This document shows, one piece after another, positions 9,107 through 16,436 of a DNA stretch of 40,631 nucleotides. Source of the DNA: an uncultured Actinomycetes bacterium (GTDB lineage: Bacteria > Actinomycetota > Actinomycetes > Mycobacteriales > Mycobacteriaceae). The translations under genes were made by a program, and so were the position numbers. The notes below the pieces were generated by a model. That model saw only the letters and a program-made list of their open reading frames with translations, did not search any database and was not told the DNA's origin. How positions within the stretch are numbered: the stretch's first letter is position 1; each line of letters starts with the position of its first letter. The DNA is taken from positions 1-40,631 of the forward strand of contig CAIRCP010000019.1 in assembly GCA_903877095.1 (NCBI GenBank). Direction: 5' to 3'.

Positions 9107-9922
9107 GTGACCCTGCACGCCGCCGAGTATCTCACCGCCGGGGTGGTCGCCGTCCTGCTCGGCGGGGCTCTGGTGTATCTGTTCGGATCGTTCTTCCTGA
9201 TGGCTTCGTACGTCGACCCCCGGCCCGGGCAGCACCACATGCGCGCCATGCTGCGCGAGTTGTACTACGTGCTGATCACCCAGCCGCTGATCCCGTTCTA
9301 TTTCTTCATCGGCCGCCGATTCGGCCGCGGAGAGGGCCTCCCGGTCGTCTTCGTTCACGGCTACTTCCAGAACCGCGCCGACTTCCGTTGGCTGGCAAAG
9401 CAATTCCGCGCCGCGGGCAAAGGACCGCTGTACGGCTTCAACTATCCATGGTTCGACTCCGTGGACCGCAACGTTCCCCGGCTGGACCGGTTCGTCGCCC
9501 GCGTCTGCGCCGAGACCGGTTCGGACAATGTGGCTCTCGTGGCGCATTCGCTGGGCGGTCTGGTGTGCCTGGAGTACGCCCACTCCCCCAGCGGCCGGGG
9601 CCGCATCTCGCACTGCATCACCGTCGGCACGCCGCACGGCGGGGTCAAGTGGAAAGGGCCCATTCTCGGCAAGGTCGCGCACGAGCTCCGCGAGAGCGGC
9701 TCGTTCACCATCGAACGACGGGAGCGTGAGGTGGCGATCCCGACGATGAGCGTGTTCTCCACGCGCGACAACATCGTGCACCCGCCGTCGACCAGTGAAC
9801 TGTCGGCTCGCGGCGGCATCGACGTCTCCGTCGATGGGCTGGGGCACCTGTCGTTGCTGTATTCACCGCAAGTGGCAAGGGTTCTCATCGATTTCATCGA
9901 CGAGGTCGACGGCCCGTTCTAG
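9107..9922 (+). CDS. Membrane-anchored alpha/beta hydrolase (lipase-like)
   Basis: Encodes 271 aa. An N-terminal hydrophobic helix (YLTAGVVAVLLGGALVYLFG) probably anchors the protein; the rest is an alpha/beta hydrolase: oxyanion loop VVFVHGYFQNR, nucleophile elbow VALVAHSLGGLVC (AHSLGG instead of the usual GHSxGG), acidic loop STRDNIVHP and catalytic His in GLGHLSLL. Related proteins are triacylglycerol lipase or PGAP1-like esterases; the substrate cannot be told. An earlier GTG (9014) is in frame, but TACGAT 6 nt before 9107 argues for a leaderless start at 9107. It follows the Lnt-like gene after 103 bp. Its stop overlaps that of the convergent antiporter gene by the 4-base palindrome CTAG. 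Confidence 0.82.
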   Translation: MTLHAAEYLTAGVVAVLLGGALVYLFGSFFLMASYVDPRPGQHHMRAMLRELYYVLITQPLIPFYFFIGRRFGRGEGLPVVFVHGYFQNRADFRWLAKQFRAAGKGPLYGFNYPWFDSVDRNVPRLDRFVARVCAETGSDNVALVAHSLGGLVCLEYAHSPSGRGRISHCITVGTPHGGVKWKGPILGKVAHELRESGSFTIERREREVAIPTMSVFSTRDNIVHPPSTSELSARGGIDVSVDGLGHLSLLYSPQVARVLIDFIDEVDGPF

Positions 9923-11178
9923 ACCCCGGTGCGACCGCGCGACCGGGGTTCGACATGTGGTTCGACCACGATCGGGGCGTGCGTTCTTTCCGCCCACGCC
10001 CCGTAGGACACCGACAGCGGACCGGCGCTGAAACCGTGCGCGAACACGCTCAGCAGGACCGTCACCGACAGCGGTCCGGCAATATCGGCGATGAAGGGCG
10101 AATCGCTGCCGAGTTCCTCCAGGGCCAGCAGCCCGAACACGATGGTGGCCAGCCCCCGTGGGCCGAACCAGCCCAGGAACGCGATCGTGGGCGGGCGCAA
10201 CCCGCTGCCGAGCATGGCCAGCGCCACCGGAACCATCCGCAGCACGGTCAACGCGAGCACCGCGATCACCAGCCACTGCCAGCGCAATCCGTGCTGGAAA
10301 ACGCGCAGCAGCAGGCCGCCGAAGAGGAACCACACCGGAAACCCCAGCAGATCGGCCGAGGTCTCGAGCAGATCAGCGCTCTCGTGCTCCTCGGCCAGGG
10401 TCTTCGAGGCCGCACCGAACACCAGGCCGCCGACAAACGCGGCGATGAACGCGTTGGCCCCGATCAGTTCGGCGGCTCCGAACAGCAGCGCGGGCAGCGC
10501 CAGCACCGCGACCTGACGGCCGCGCCGTCCGCTCATCTGACGCCGGCGCGACCAGTCCATCGCCCAGGCCATCACCACCGCGAGCAGCACCGAGCAGACC
10601 AGGGCGAGCAGCACCGAAACCACACCGATGCCCAGCAGCCCCGGTATGGGCGCGTCCTCGCGCTCGGCCAGCACCCCGAGTGCCACCAGAACGATCGGCG
10701 TCGCCAAACCGTCGTTGAGCCCGCTTTCGACGTTCAAACCACGTCGCACCCGCACCGGAACGGTCGGGTTGAGCACCGTGGGGGCGCCCAGTCCGGCATC
10801 GGTGGGAGTGATCGCGGCGGCGATCACCAAGGCACCCGCCCAGCCCAGATCGGGCAGCAATGGCCGGGCCACCAGGTAGGTGGCCAGCAGTGCCAGCGGG
10901 AACCCGACGAGCAGCAGTCGCACCGCGATACCCGGGTCGTGGCGCAGTTGCGACAACCGGACCGTGGAGGCGTCGTGGAACAGGATGATCACCAGCGTGA
11001 TCTCGGCGATGGAGTGCACGAAGTCGGCGTTGATCGCGACCGACCCGGTGGAGAAGACGACCATGCCGGCGACGATGCTGAGCATCGGCGCGGTGACATT
11101 GGCGAAGGTCAGGCGACGGGAAACTAGCGCGTAGCAGAACACCAGAGCCGACATGACCGTGATGGCTTCGCCGCTCAT
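9919..11178 (-). CDS. Cation:proton antiporter, CPA1/NhaP-type
   Basis: A 419-aa integral membrane protein with about 12 hydrophobic segments. Family marks include AAAITPTDAGLG in the mid-membrane region and NVESGLNDGLATPIV, the ND motif of CPA1 exchangers, plus ANAFIAAFVGGLVFG. It is expected to exchange Na+ or K+ for H+ and so regulate cytoplasmic pH and salt. The start chosen is the ATG at 11178 (MSGEAITVMSALVF), preceded by GGGCGGGAC; the frame extends 44 codons further without membrane-protein character. It is divergent from the esterase gene. A short hydrophilic C-terminal tail (~25 residues) follows the last helix. Ion specificity is not visible. Confidence 0.85.
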   Translation of the reverse strand: MSGEAITVMSALVFCYALVSRRLTFANVTAPMLSIVAGMVVFSTGSVAINADFVHSIAEITLVIILFHDASTVRLSQLRHDPGIAVRLLLVGFPLALLATYLVARPLLPDLGWAGALVIAAAITPTDAGLGAPTVLNPTVPVRVRRGLNVESGLNDGLATPIVLVALGVLAEREDAPIPGLLGIGVVSVLLALVCSVLLAVVMAWAMDWSRRRQMSGRRGRQVAVLALPALLFGAAELIGANAFIAAFVGGLVFGAASKTLAEEHESADLLETSADLLGFPVWFLFGGLLLRVFQHGLRWQWLVIAVLALTVLRMVPVALAMLGSGLRPPTIAFLGWFGPRGLATIVFGLLALEELGSDSPFIADIAGPLSVTVLLSVFAHGFSAGPLSVSYGAWAERTHAPIVVEPHVEPRSRGRTGV

Positions 11179-11257
11179 CGGGCCGTCCCGCCCATATCGG
11201 ACCTCCCATCCACCGGGTTCAGCAAGTGTAGAAACCTGGCAAACTGTGAGGGTGTTT

Positions 11258-12145
11258 ATGCGTCTGACGGCCCTGGCGGCCGTGTTGTTGATCGGGGGAA
11301 TCGCCGCCACTCCCGCCTCCGCTGAGCCGCTCGATCCCCCCGGCGTAATGACCTTCGGCGGGGTGCAACGGACCTATGTGCTGCACGTGCCTCCAGGGCC
11401 GGCGAACGGACTGGTGATCAACCTGCACGGGGCGGGCATGAACGGGGGCCAGCAGGCCGCCCTCACCGACTACAACTCGGTGGCCGACCGCTACGGGTTC
11501 GTCGTCGCTTACCCCGATGGCATCGACACCACCTGGGCCGATGGCCGCGGGGCTTCGCTGCCGGACCGCGAAGGTGTCGACGACGTCGGCTTCCTCGCCG
11601 CGCTGATCGGCCAACTGACCCGCGACCACGGCATCCCGGCCGGACACGTGTTCGTGACGGGCATGTCGGCCGGCGGCTTCATGGCCAACCGGCTGGTGTG
11701 TGAGCGCGCCGATCTGGTGACGGCCATCGCCCCGGTGTCGGGGACGCTCGGATCCGCGATGCCCTGCTCGCCGTCGCGGCCGGTTTCGGTGATGGCGGTG
11801 CACGGCACCGCAGATCCGGTGGTGCCTTTCGAGGGCGGCGTCATGAATGGGCGCGGCGGCACCAGTGACATCGTGTCCGCTCCGGCACTGGCCGAGCGGT
11901 GGCGCGAACTAGACCGGTGCCCCGGCCCACTGGTCGCCGATCCGGCTGCCACCGGCGAGATCCAGCAGATGACCGCCGCGGGCTGCGCCGGCAACACCGA
12001 GGTAACCCTGGTCCGGATCAACGGCGGCGGCCACACCTGGCCGGCCGGCCGGTTCTCGCTGCCGCCCGACGTCGTGGGCCCTACCAGTTTCGCGATCGAC
12101 GCCTCAGCAGCCAGCGCCCAGTTCTTCGCTTCCCGGATCAGCTGA
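11258..12145 (+). CDS. Secreted PHB-depolymerase/feruloyl-esterase family protein (LpqC-like)
   Basis: Encodes 295 aa with a classical Sec signal peptide (MRLTALAAVLLIGGIAATPASA, cleavage after ASA). No lipobox cysteine is present, unlike M. tuberculosis LpqC. The alpha/beta hydrolase core shows an oxyanion loop (LVINLHGAGMNG), nucleophile elbow VFVTGMSAGGFMAN, catalytic Asp in VHGTADPVVPF and His in NGGGHTWP. This is the CE1-like poly(3-hydroxybutyrate) depolymerase family, acting on extracellular esters. ATG 11258 is preceded by GAGGGTG; GTG codons at 11246 and 11252 are alternatives that only lengthen the signal peptide by 2-4 residues. It shares a 79-bp divergent promoter region with the antiporter and converges on the next gene with 9 bp between stops. 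Confidence 0.85.
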   Translation: MRLTALAAVLLIGGIAATPASAEPLDPPGVMTFGGVQRTYVLHVPPGPANGLVINLHGAGMNGGQQAALTDYNSVADRYGFVVAYPDGIDTTWADGRGASLPDREGVDDVGFLAALIGQLTRDHGIPAGHVFVTGMSAGGFMANRLVCERADLVTAIAPVSGTLGSAMPCSPSRPVSVMAVHGTADPVVPFEGGVMNGRGGTSDIVSAPALAERWRELDRCPGPLVADPAATGEIQQMTAAGCAGNTEVTLVRINGGGHTWPAGRFSLPPDVVGPTSFAIDASAASAQFFASRIS

Positions 12146-12154
12146 CCGCTGTAG

Positions 12155-12763
12155 TCAGTTGACTGCGGCGATCCGGCCGGATGCCGGATCGAGGCGGATG
12201 GCGACGCTCTTGGACACACTCGGGTCCGCGGCCATCGACTCACCGGGCTTGCGCTCCAGGAACCGGTAGACGACCGTCCCGTCGCTGAAGGACACATCTT
12301 GAGGCTTGATCCGGTCACCGAGGAGCAGCGCGTTGGTGGCGTGCAACGATCCTCCGTCGTTGACGGCCGGTGCCGCCCCGCCGTCGTTGACGGCCAACAC
12401 TGCGTAGTAGAAGGTGCCGCTGCCGCCCGGGTCGTTCGCGAGTAGCAGCGCCGCGTCCGGCCGACCGCCGCTGTTGACGTCCCCGCCGTTGACGTCCCCG
12501 CTGACCGGATCGCCGACGACACGCAGGGTGTTCTTCGCCGACGATCCGGGCGCGGCAGGTACCTCGGCAACCCCGTCTTTGAGGGTGAAACTCTGGTTGT
12601 CGATGGTGACGGTCAGATTCTTCACGGCCGTCGAATCAACCTGTGCTGCTTGACGATTCATCGCCGGGCGCATAGCGAAGAGGAGCAGTGCCAGGGCGGC
12701 GGCAGCCGCGACGATCAACCAGAGGAACAATCGCTTGGTGACGGTGGGCCGTTCAGATGCCAT
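12155..12763 (-). CDS. Membrane-anchored extracytoplasmic protein, unknown function
   Basis: A 202-aa protein: a short basic N-terminus, one membrane helix (LFLWLIVAAAAALALLLFAM) and an outside domain of about 165 residues. The domain contains GGRPDAALLLANDPGGSGTF and TNALLLGDRIKPQDVSF, a pattern I recall from a widespread uncharacterised family of secreted bacterial proteins; I know no function. Two in-frame tandem duplications sit inside it (15 bp at 12473-12502, and a 27-bp-period repeat at 12356-12395 giving AVNDGG twice). ATG 12763 has TATGCT 8 nt upstream, so the mRNA may be almost leaderless. It is last in a minus-strand row (thioesterase, sulfurtransferase, DUF732-like, this gene). 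Confidence 0.72.
   Translation of the reverse strand: MASERPTVTKRLFLWLIVAAAAALALLLFAMRPAMNRQAAQVDSTAVKNLTVTIDNQSFTLKDGVAEVPAAPGSSAKNTLRVVGDPVSGDVNGGDVNSGGRPDAALLLANDPGGSGTFYYAVLAVNDGGAAPAVNDGGSLHATNALLLGDRIKPQDVSFSDGTVVYRFLERKPGESMAADPSVSKSVAIRLDPASGRIAAVN
12473..12502. repeat. 15-bp tandem duplication inside a coding region
   Basis: GTTGACGTCCCCGCC is followed directly by GTTGACGTCCCCGCT. It adds one GGDVN-type pentapeptide in frame. Likely replication slippage. Confidence 0.8.
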
Positions 12764-12792
12764 GGGCAGGCAGCATAGCGTCGGCCCGGCGG

Positions 12793-13147
12793 TCAGCAGA
12801 GCGGCGGAAAGCCATCGGTGTGGTCTGCCTGCTGCATCGCGGCGACGAGAGCCTTCGCCTCGTCTTCGGTGTAGGCCCGCGACGTCAACATGGAGATATT
12901 GAGTTCCACTGGGACGCCGTGCGTGTCGTTCACGCAGGCCACTTCGCCGTCACTGAGGACTCGCTGCGCATCCAGATAGCCGAACCCGTTGCTGAAACAG
13001 ATAGTTGAAGAACGGCTGCTGAAGCTGACCGGTGTTCTGCAGATCATCGATCGTTCCGTCGGCGTGCGCCGGTGCTGCACCCACCAACCCCGCCACCCCG
13101 ACTGCGACAACCGCCAGGGTTTTCCCCCGGAACTCGAGCGCTCGCAT
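12793..13147 (-). pseudogene. DUF732-like secreted mycobacterial protein, frameshifted
   Basis: Starting at ATG 13147 there is a signal peptide (TLAVVAVGVAGLVGAAPAHA) and the mature start DGTIDDLQNTGQLQQPFFNY. The frame then runs out at 12950. The natural continuation (FSNGFGYLDAQRVLSDGEVAC, ending DHTDGFPPLC) is in the neighbouring frame, to the stop at 12793. Removing one base from the AAA run at 12995-12997 rejoins them (NYLFSNGFGYLDAQ) into about 117 aa. The two cysteines and the GYLDAQRVLSDG-type segment resemble the DUF732 secreted proteins abundant in mycobacteria, of unknown function. A TATCGT box lies 8 nt before the start. It lies downstream of the sulfurtransferase gene on the same strand (41-bp gap). 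It may be intact in the living strain. Confidence 0.65.
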
Positions 13148-13188
13148 GACGGCTAACGATACAGATGCGATGCCGGGCCGAGGCTGCC

Positions 13189-14037
13189 TTATGACGGACC
13201 CTGCGCGGTCGGCCGGCCCTCGCCACTCCACTGTGACCACGAACCGGGGAACAGTGCCGCGTCGATCCCCACGGCACTCAGAGCCGCCAGCACCACCGAC
13301 GCGGTGACCCCGGAACCGCAGTAGACCCCTGCCGACCCCGCGGCACCGGACTCTTGCGCCAGCGCCGCGAGTTCCGCATCGGGCCGGAAGCGTCCGTCCG
13401 CGTCGAGAAGCGACGGACTGGGCAGGTTGCGCGCACCGGGAACGTGGCCGGCGACCGGGTCCACGGGCTCGACTTCGCCGCGGTAGCGTTCCGGCGCGCG
13501 GGCGTCGAGGACCGTCGACGCCACGCCGGCCGACAGCTGATCGGCCGTCAGCACCGGCCGTCCGCCGGCGTACAGATCGTCGTAGGTGACGGTGACGTCA
13601 CCCTCCGGGGCGTGGACCGGGCCGGACTGCAGCGCGCCGCCGGCCGTCGTCCACGCCGCCAGCCCGCCGTCCAGGATCCGCACGCCCGGGATGCCCGCCG
13701 CGGACAGCACCCACCAGGCGCGGGCGGAGCCGGCGCGGTTCCAGTCGTCGTAGACCACGATGGGCTGACCGGAGCGCACACCCCAGCGGCGCGCGGCGGC
13801 CTGCAGCGCGGCCCCGGTGGGCAGCGGGTGGCGGCCGAGTCCTGGCCGGGAGTGGTCGCTGAGATCGTCATCCAGGGAGACGTAGACCGCGCCGGGAAGA
13901 TGGCCGGCGAGGTGGGCCGGCCGCCCGTCGGGCTGATCCAGCCGCCAGCGCACATCGAGAATCGCCGGAGGCCGGTTACCGGCCAACTCGGCCATCAGCT
14001 GCTCGGCGGTGATCAGCAACGCATCCCGATTGCTCAC
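13189..14037 (-). CDS. sseB: Thiosulfate/3-mercaptopyruvate sulfurtransferase, SseB-like
   Basis: A 282-aa cytoplasmic protein made of two rhodanese domains. The first (AILDVRWRL, GHLPGAVYVSLDDDL) is non-catalytic; the second (VLDARAPERYRGEVEPVDPV, HVPGARNLP) ends with the active-site loop GVYCGSGVTA, where Cys carries the persulfide. Family role: transfer of sulfane sulfur to thiol acceptors or cyanide. Start is the GTG at 14037 (MSNRDALLIT). It has no obvious Shine-Dalgarno; instead a 9-codon open frame (14063-14034) bridges the preceding thioesterase stop and this start by overlaps at both ends. Probable operon with the thioesterase. SseB rather than SseA is suggested by length and general sequence, not by a decisive motif. 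Confidence 0.85.
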   Translation of the reverse strand: MSNRDALLITAEQLMAELAGNRPPAILDVRWRLDQPDGRPAHLAGHLPGAVYVSLDDDLSDHSRPGLGRHPLPTGAALQAAARRWGVRSGQPIVVYDDWNRAGSARAWWVLSAAGIPGVRILDGGLAAWTTAGGALQSGPVHAPEGDVTVTYDDLYAGGRPVLTADQLSAGVASTVLDARAPERYRGEVEPVDPVAGHVPGARNLPSPSLLDADGRFRPDAELAALAQESGAAGSAGVYCGSGVTASVVLAALSAVGIDAALFPGSWSQWSGEGRPTAQGPS

Positions 14038-14059
14038 GGCTCGGGCGGAAAATTGTCGG

Positions 14060-14920
14060 TCATGGTCTGATTCTCCCGTCGTTCAGCTGTGACTGCTCGG
14101 GGCTGCTGAAGTCGATCTGGGCCGCGGGGTTGGCGATAGCGGTCACCATCGCCGTGCCGAACGCCCCGCCGTCATCGAACAGCGTCGCGGCGCCAACCGC
14201 AACACCTTGCGAGCACCAGTGCGAATCAGCCTGCACGCCAATGTAATCCCCTACCGGAAGCCGCACCATGCCCACGGTCAGGTCGCCGTTGATATAGCCG
14301 ATGCCCCGAGTGCCGAGATTGGTCACCAGGCTGGTCGCCTCCGCCGCGACGACCGTCCGGACGAACGGACTGGGCTGCTCTCCCTCCACGACGTCGAGGG
14401 TGCGATGGTAAACCCGTTTGCGCGCAGTGTTCTGATGCTCGGCACTCGACGCGGTCCACGCTTCGCCGTCGCTGCCGATCAGGTACACCGGCCCGGCCAC
14501 CCCGGCCGGCGCGGGGAACGAGTCCTGACCGGCCCACTCCTGCCCGGGTGGCGGTCCGGACTGCCGGTAAGACACCATCGTCGCCCGCGCGACGACCATT
14601 CCGCCCTGCAGCACATCGCATTCCGCGTTGCGGATGCGACGTCCGTCGCGGACTAACCGGGTGCGCACCTCGGTGGGAACCCGGTGGGCGGACCGGAACA
14701 GATCCGCGGTCAGCCGGGTGGGCAGGAATCCTTCGGCGCCGTAGTCGAGTTCGAGGAAACGCGCCGCCAGGCCGACGACGGCCGGGCCGTTGAGCGAATC
14801 GTTTCCCCACCGACTCAACGCCCACTCCGTCGGATGGAAGCAGCCGGCGGAATCCCGGGAGAAGAAATGGTCGTTGGCCCTGAACACCCCGGCATCCTCG
14901 CACAGACGATTAGCCGACAT
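14060..14920 (-). CDS. Acyl-CoA thioesterase-family protein (double hotdog)
   Basis: A 286-aa soluble protein. The N-terminal half (FRANDHFFSRDSAGCFHPTE, then GPAVVGLAARFLELDYG and PTRLTADLFRSAHRVPTEVR) and the C-terminal half (SLVTNLGTRGIGYINGDLTV, then GDYIGVQADSHW) look like two hotdog units as in TesB-type thioesterases, which hydrolyse or bind acyl-CoA. ATG 14920 (MSANRLCEDAG) has AGGGTGA upstream; the longer frame to 15103 overlaps the divergent MFS gene and is not protein-like. Only 36 bp separate the two divergent starts, so their promoters overlap. Its TGA overlaps the ATG of a 9-codon frame that leads into the sulfurtransferase gene. Substrate unknown. Confidence 0.75.
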   Translation of the reverse strand: MSANRLCEDAGVFRANDHFFSRDSAGCFHPTEWALSRWGNDSLNGPAVVGLAARFLELDYGAEGFLPTRLTADLFRSAHRVPTEVRTRLVRDGRRIRNAECDVLQGGMVVARATMVSYRQSGPPPGQEWAGQDSFPAPAGVAGPVYLIGSDGEAWTASSAEHQNTARKRVYHRTLDVVEGEQPSPFVRTVVAAEATSLVTNLGTRGIGYINGDLTVGMVRLPVGDYIGVQADSHWCSQGVAVGAATLFDDGGAFGTAMVTAIANPAAQIDFSSPEQSQLNDGRIRP

Positions 14921-14956
14921 AATCACCCTGGGGTCGCCCAAGCGAAGGGATGCGCG

Positions 14957-16423
14957 GTGTCGGAAATCGAGGCGTCCGCCGACCGTGCGCGCCGCGGCAC
15001 CGCCAACCCATGGGTGCTTGTCGCCACCATGAGCATGGTGGCACTCACCGTCGCCGTACTCCAGACCGGCGTGGTGCCGGTGCTCGGCGTGATGGCCCAA
15101 CAATTACAGGTGTCCAGTGTGGACGTCAGCTGGGCGGTCACCGCCAACCTGCTCGCGGCGGCTGCGAGCACTCCCCTCATCGGCCGTCTGGCCGATTTGA
15201 ACGTCAAAAAGCGGGTCCTGCTCGCCGTCTTGGTCGTTGTGCTGGCCGGGTCGGTGCTGGGTGCCGTGACGTCGTCGCTGCCGCTGCTCATCGTCGCCAG
15301 GGTGCTTCAGGGCGCCTCTTTCTCGCTCTACCCGATCGGCATTTCCATCCTCCGTGAGGAATTGCCGGCAGACCGGTTGATGTCGGCCATGGCGGTGCTG
15401 TCCGGCGTGCTCGGGTTCGGCGGCGGGGTGGGGCTGGTGATCACCGGGCTGCTGATGCGCGGCGACGCCAGCTATCACCGGGTGTTCTGGTTCACCACTG
15501 CGTTCCTGGTGGTCGTCATCGTCGCTGTACTGGCCCTGGTTCCGCACCGACCGCGTTCGGCGACCGGATCGGTGGACTGGGTGGGCGCCGCCGGACTGGC
15601 GGCCGGTCTGTCACCCCTACTGCTGGCCGTAACCCAGGGCAACGTCTGGGGCTGGACCGATGCGCGCACCGTCGGCAGCGCGGCATTCGGCGCAGCGGCG
15701 CTGGCCATGTGGTGGTGGTGGGAGGGACGTTGCGCGCAGCCGTTGGTGTCCATCGGCATGTTGACCCGCCGGTCGCTCCTACTCACCAACGTGGCGACGG
15801 TGGCGGTGGGCATGGGCCTGTACTTCAGCTTTCTCGGCCTGACCGGATTCGTTGGGGCGCCGAAGGAGACCGGTTACGGCTTCGGGGCCACGGTGCTGGA
15901 GGTCAGTGCGGTGTATCTCTTTCCCGGCGCGCTTGCCGGGTTCGCCACCGCCCTGGTCAGCGGGCGCTTCATCGATCGCTATGGCGCGCGGGCGGTGATG
16001 ACGGCTGGAACCGTCACCGGCATAGCGGGTTTCGTGATGCTCGCGATGGCGCACTCGACGACGTTGCAGATGATCGCCGGCATCATCCTGGTCAACATCT
16101 ACATCAGCCTCGCCTACGGGGCACTGCCGGCAATGGTCGTCGGCGAGGTCGAACCAGGCGAAACCGGCGTGTCCACCAGCATCAACGCGATCGCCAGGAC
16201 GGTCGGCGGCTCCGCCGCGGCGGCGATCGTCGCGGTGCTACTCAGCCGCCACGGACCCGCCGGCGCTCCCCCGGAAAGCAGCTACACCGCGATCTTCGCA
16301 CTCGGGGCGCTCACCGCGGTGGCTGCCATGCTGCTGATCGTCGCGAGCAGACCACGGCTACGGGACTTGGAGACCATCGACGACCGCGCCAATTCCCTTG
16401 CGATGAACCACGAGTGGGGCTAG
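14957..16423 (+). CDS. MFS drug-efflux-type transporter
   Basis: A 488-aa integral membrane protein with about 14 hydrophobic segments, in the EmrB/QacA (DHA2) style. Motifs: loop 2-3 LIGRLADLNVKKRVLL (motif A, GxLaDrxGrkxxl-like) and the GVLGFGGGVGLVITGLL segment (motif C-like). It is expected to export hydrophobic drugs or metabolites using the proton gradient. GTG 14957 is chosen: AAGGGA at 14945-14950 is well spaced and the protein-like sequence starts here; the frame continues upstream across the thioesterase gene without meaning. Divergent from the thioesterase and convergent with the MscS gene (13-bp gap). No regulator gene is adjacent. Substrate unknown. Confidence 0.88.
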   Translation: MSEIEASADRARRGTANPWVLVATMSMVALTVAVLQTGVVPVLGVMAQQLQVSSVDVSWAVTANLLAAAASTPLIGRLADLNVKKRVLLAVLVVVLAGSVLGAVTSSLPLLIVARVLQGASFSLYPIGISILREELPADRLMSAMAVLSGVLGFGGGVGLVITGLLMRGDASYHRVFWFTTAFLVVVIVAVLALVPHRPRSATGSVDWVGAAGLAAGLSPLLLAVTQGNVWGWTDARTVGSAAFGAAALAMWWWWEGRCAQPLVSIGMLTRRSLLLTNVATVAVGMGLYFSFLGLTGFVGAPKETGYGFGATVLEVSAVYLFPGALAGFATALVSGRFIDRYGARAVMTAGTVTGIAGFVMLAMAHSTTLQMIAGIILVNIYISLAYGALPAMVVGEVEPGETGVSTSINAIARTVGGSAAAAIVAVLLSRHGPAGAPPESSYTAIFALGALTAVAAMLLIVASRPRLRDLETIDDRANSLAMNHEWG

Positions 16424-16436
16424 TCGAGTCACCCGG

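Noticed and set aside
9955..11127. 390-codon open frame antisense to the antiporter
   Set aside because: Gln/His/Arg-rich shadow of membrane-protein codons.
12146..12165. Small palindrome CAGTTGACTG as a terminator
   Set aside because: The stem is too short to support the call.
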